Part shown: positions 62,858 through 64,000 of the stretch, in pieces
How positions within the stretch are numbered: position 1 is the stretch's first letter
Layout of the letters: every line of letters starts with the position of its first letter
From: Kribbella capetownensis
GTDB lineage: Bacteria > Actinomycetota > Actinomycetes > Propionibacteriales > Kribbellaceae
Direction: 5' to 3'
Length of the DNA stretch: 64,000 nucleotides
Assembly (NCBI RefSeq): GCF_004331485.1
Contig: NZ_SJKD01000001.1
Coordinates: 1,116,001-1,180,000, forward strand
Notes under the pieces: model-generated
Told to the model about the DNA's origin: nothing
Seen by the model: only the letters and a program-made list of their open reading frames with translations
Database searches by the model: none
Translations under genes and position numbers: made by a program

Positions 62858-62928
62858 AGCGGGTGACGGGAATCGAACCCGCACTGTCAGCTTGGGAAGC
62901 TGATGTTCTGCCATTGAACTACACCCGC
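62858..62928 (-). tRNA. tRNA-Gly (anticodon CCC)
   Basis: The 71-nt minus-strand cloverleaf has acceptor arms GCGGGTG and CACCCGC, D-arm GTTC/GAAC, anticodon stem TCAGC/GCTGA with loop TTCCCAA (anticodon CCC, reading GGG) and T-arm GCGGG-TTCGATT-CCCGT. CCA is not encoded. A T-rich terminator follows. Confidence 0.95.
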
Positions 62929-63261
62929 GCTGCCTGGCGGTGGGACCCGGCAGGCGGTGAAGAGCATAGCCGATCGGGCGGGCCGCGGGCACGCCGGGTG
63001 CGGCGCGGCGGACCCGGTGGTTGCTGCCGGATCAACCGAACGGGACGAAGACGATGCCCGGTGCATCGAAAAGACGGGTGCGCGCGGTTTGCGCGAGGGG
63101 TTCTTGGGGAGTTTTCCACAAAGGGCACGCTCAGGACTGGGCAGGTTGGTCATCTTCTGGCAGATTAGAACGCGTTGCCGGGGGCAACATTTGACGCAAC
63201 GTGAGGACACGGTCCTCGGGACCGGACAAGATGGTTGCGGGGCAACTGGATGAAGGGGTGA
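62929..63261. other. Divergent interval between tRNA-Gly and the MarR gene
   Basis: The 333-bp interval holds the tRNA promoter side (TATGCT on the minus strand near 62965) and two palindromes before the MarR gene. I see no coding frame with a ribosome site. Confidence 0.5.
63174..63246. promoter_or_regulatory. Two MarR-type palindromes
   Basis: GTTGCCGGGGGCAAC (63174-63188, 6+3+6) and GTTGCGGGGCAAC (63234-63246, 5+3+5) precede the MarR start. A TTGACG at 63191 is a possible -35 box. They are good candidates for autoregulation. Confidence 0.6.
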
Positions 63262-63705
63262 ATGGTGGCAACAGACACGAGTGACGCGCTGGAGAACCTA
63301 GAGAAGGAGCTCGTCACAATGGCGCGGCGGCTGCGCAGCCTGCAGCGGACGCTGTCCGACGAGGCGCACCCGGACCTGGAGCCGGCGCAGTACGCGTTGC
63401 TGAACCACGTCGAGGAGTTGGCGCCGGTGCGGATGGCCGACCTGGTAGCCGCGCTCGAGGTGGACAAGGGCCCGGTCAGCCGGGCCTGCGCACGACTGGA
63501 GGAGGAGGGTCTGCTGAAGCGGGCCGCCGACAAGTCGGACGCGCGGGCGACTCTGCTGACCCTGACCGCGGCCGGTAAGCGCAAGCTGACGGCGGCCCGG
63601 AAGAAGCGGCACAAGGTGATCGAGGATCTGCTGAAGGACTGGTCGCCGGCGCAGGTGAAGACCTTCGCCACCCAGGTGTCGAGGTTCAACAAGCTGGCCG
63701 ACTGA
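63262..63705 (+). CDS. MarR-family regulator
   Basis: The 147-residue protein has the MarR winged helix (VRMADLVAALEVDKGPVSRA, CARLEEEGLLKR) and long dimer helices at both ends. ATG 63262 has AAGGGG a few bases upstream. Two related palindromes lie in the promoter. It stands alone between tRNA-Gly and dcd. The controlled genes are not evident beyond itself. Confidence 0.85.
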   Translation: MVATDTSDALENLEKELVTMARRLRSLQRTLSDEAHPDLEPAQYALLNHVEELAPVRMADLVAALEVDKGPVSRACARLEEEGLLKRAADKSDARATLLTLTAAGKRKLTAARKKRHKVIEDLLKDWSPAQVKTFATQVSRFNKLAD

Positions 63706-63878
63706 TCGTTGCCTGAGGCCCGGGTTTCGGTGCGCCGCAACGGTGCCGGAACCATCGCCGGGACGGTCTGGTGGTGAGGTCACGCCGGGGAGCTGAGGGC
63801 TCCGGACGATCCGCCACCAGGCACCCGAACGGGCCGGCAGAACTGGGCGGAGAGGCAGCACGCTGCTAAGTTCCTGTC

Positions 63879-64000
63879 GTGCTGCTCTCCGACCGTGACA
63901 TCTTGGCCGAGCTCGACGCGAAACGGGTCCAGCTGGATCCGTTCGATGCTGCGATGGTGCAGCCGTCGAGTGTCGACGTACGGCTGGACCGGTTCTTCCG
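63879..64000 (+). CDS. dcd: dCTP deaminase, N-terminal part (3' end outside window)
   Basis: From GTG 63879 the frame runs to the right edge for 40 codons and reads [12 protein letters not shown], then [19 protein letters not shown] and RFF, the conserved N-terminus of dCTP deaminase. The enzyme turns dCTP into dUTP, or into dUMP in bifunctional forms, for thymidylate synthesis. The catalytic Glu region is beyond the edge. Confidence 0.9.
   Translation, partial: MLLSDRDILAELDAKRVQLDPFDAAMVQPSSVDVRLDRFF

Noticed and set aside
63770-63815. GC-rich inverted repeat (CTGGTGG/CCACCAG) between MarR and dcd
   Set aside because: The spacer of about 40 nt and short arms make it a weak terminator candidate. 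It may be chance at this GC content.
1-64000. CRISPR arrays, insertion sequences, prophage or integrase genes
   Set aside because: I saw no direct repeat arrays with regular spacers, no transposase or integrase motifs, and no run of phage structural genes. The lone lysozyme-like domain at 1758-2870 is not enough.

Overview
The window comes from a very GC-rich genome with dense short-spaced genes, frequent GTG/TTG starts and ATGA/GTGA stop-start overlaps. Together with FCD-type GntR regulators, an AfsR/SARP-like regulator, DUF664/DUF6458 proteins and a tRNA-Gly(CCC) near dcd, this indicates a soil actinomycete. A Kribbella- or Nocardioides-like member of the Propionibacteriales is my best guess, but that is inference. 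The replicon looks chromosomal. I see no insertion sequence, phage or CRISPR.

Left part (1-23 kb): a cut-off glycosidase, a GntR regulator, a membrane-anchored lysozyme/NlpC-like wall hydrolase coupled to a PEGA protein, a DDAH-type amidinotransferase-fold enzyme with palindromic operators, a HisC-like aminotransferase coupled to an SDR, a secreted protein made of two exact-period 70-residue repeats, an EamA exporter, and a secreted beta-propeller phytase. Next comes a complete E1alpha-E1beta-E2 2-oxoacid dehydrogenase operon (10.2-13.7 kb), a quinone oxidoreductase, another EamA transporter, a secreted subtilase, a GntR-MFS pair, a DrrAB-like ABC exporter and a class-C serine hydrolase.

Middle (23-48 kb): a large AfsR-like regulator, TetR, a DUF664 protein with a 15-codon leader peptide, an HTH-DUF433 protein, and a split phenylacetate locus (PaaK, thiolase and PaaI on one strand, PaaN divergent). 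After these lie a serine hydrolase, a flavin reductase, an alcohol dehydrogenase, a CUT1-type sugar ABC transporter (lipoprotein plus two permeases), a thioredoxin-NHL protein, DUF6458 and DUF4097 proteins, an acyl-CoA dehydrogenase, a histidine phosphatase variant and an EndoH-like GH18 enzyme.

Right part (48-64 kb): an MHS-type symporter, AnmK (peptidoglycan recycling) and a P-loop kinase. Then comes the most striking locus: a MerR DNA-binding domain fused to domains 2 and 3 of the DNA polymerase sliding clamp. It is preceded by duplicated operator-like boxes and translationally coupled to an MFS exporter and a TmrB-like ATPase. My inference is a target-mimic sensor for a clamp-binding antibiotic, with its own exporter. 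After it lie a VapBC pair with a perfect palindromic operator, a DJ-1/PfpI-MarR operon with twin operators, a PL8 lyase, a membrane protein with an internal lipobox-like motif, TetR, tRNA-Gly, MarR and the start of dcd.

Two copies of a 91-bp extragenic palindrome, 26 kb apart, conserve the outer arms and length. Their inner arms differ in sequence yet remain self-complementary in each copy. I believe this is a dispersed repeat family.
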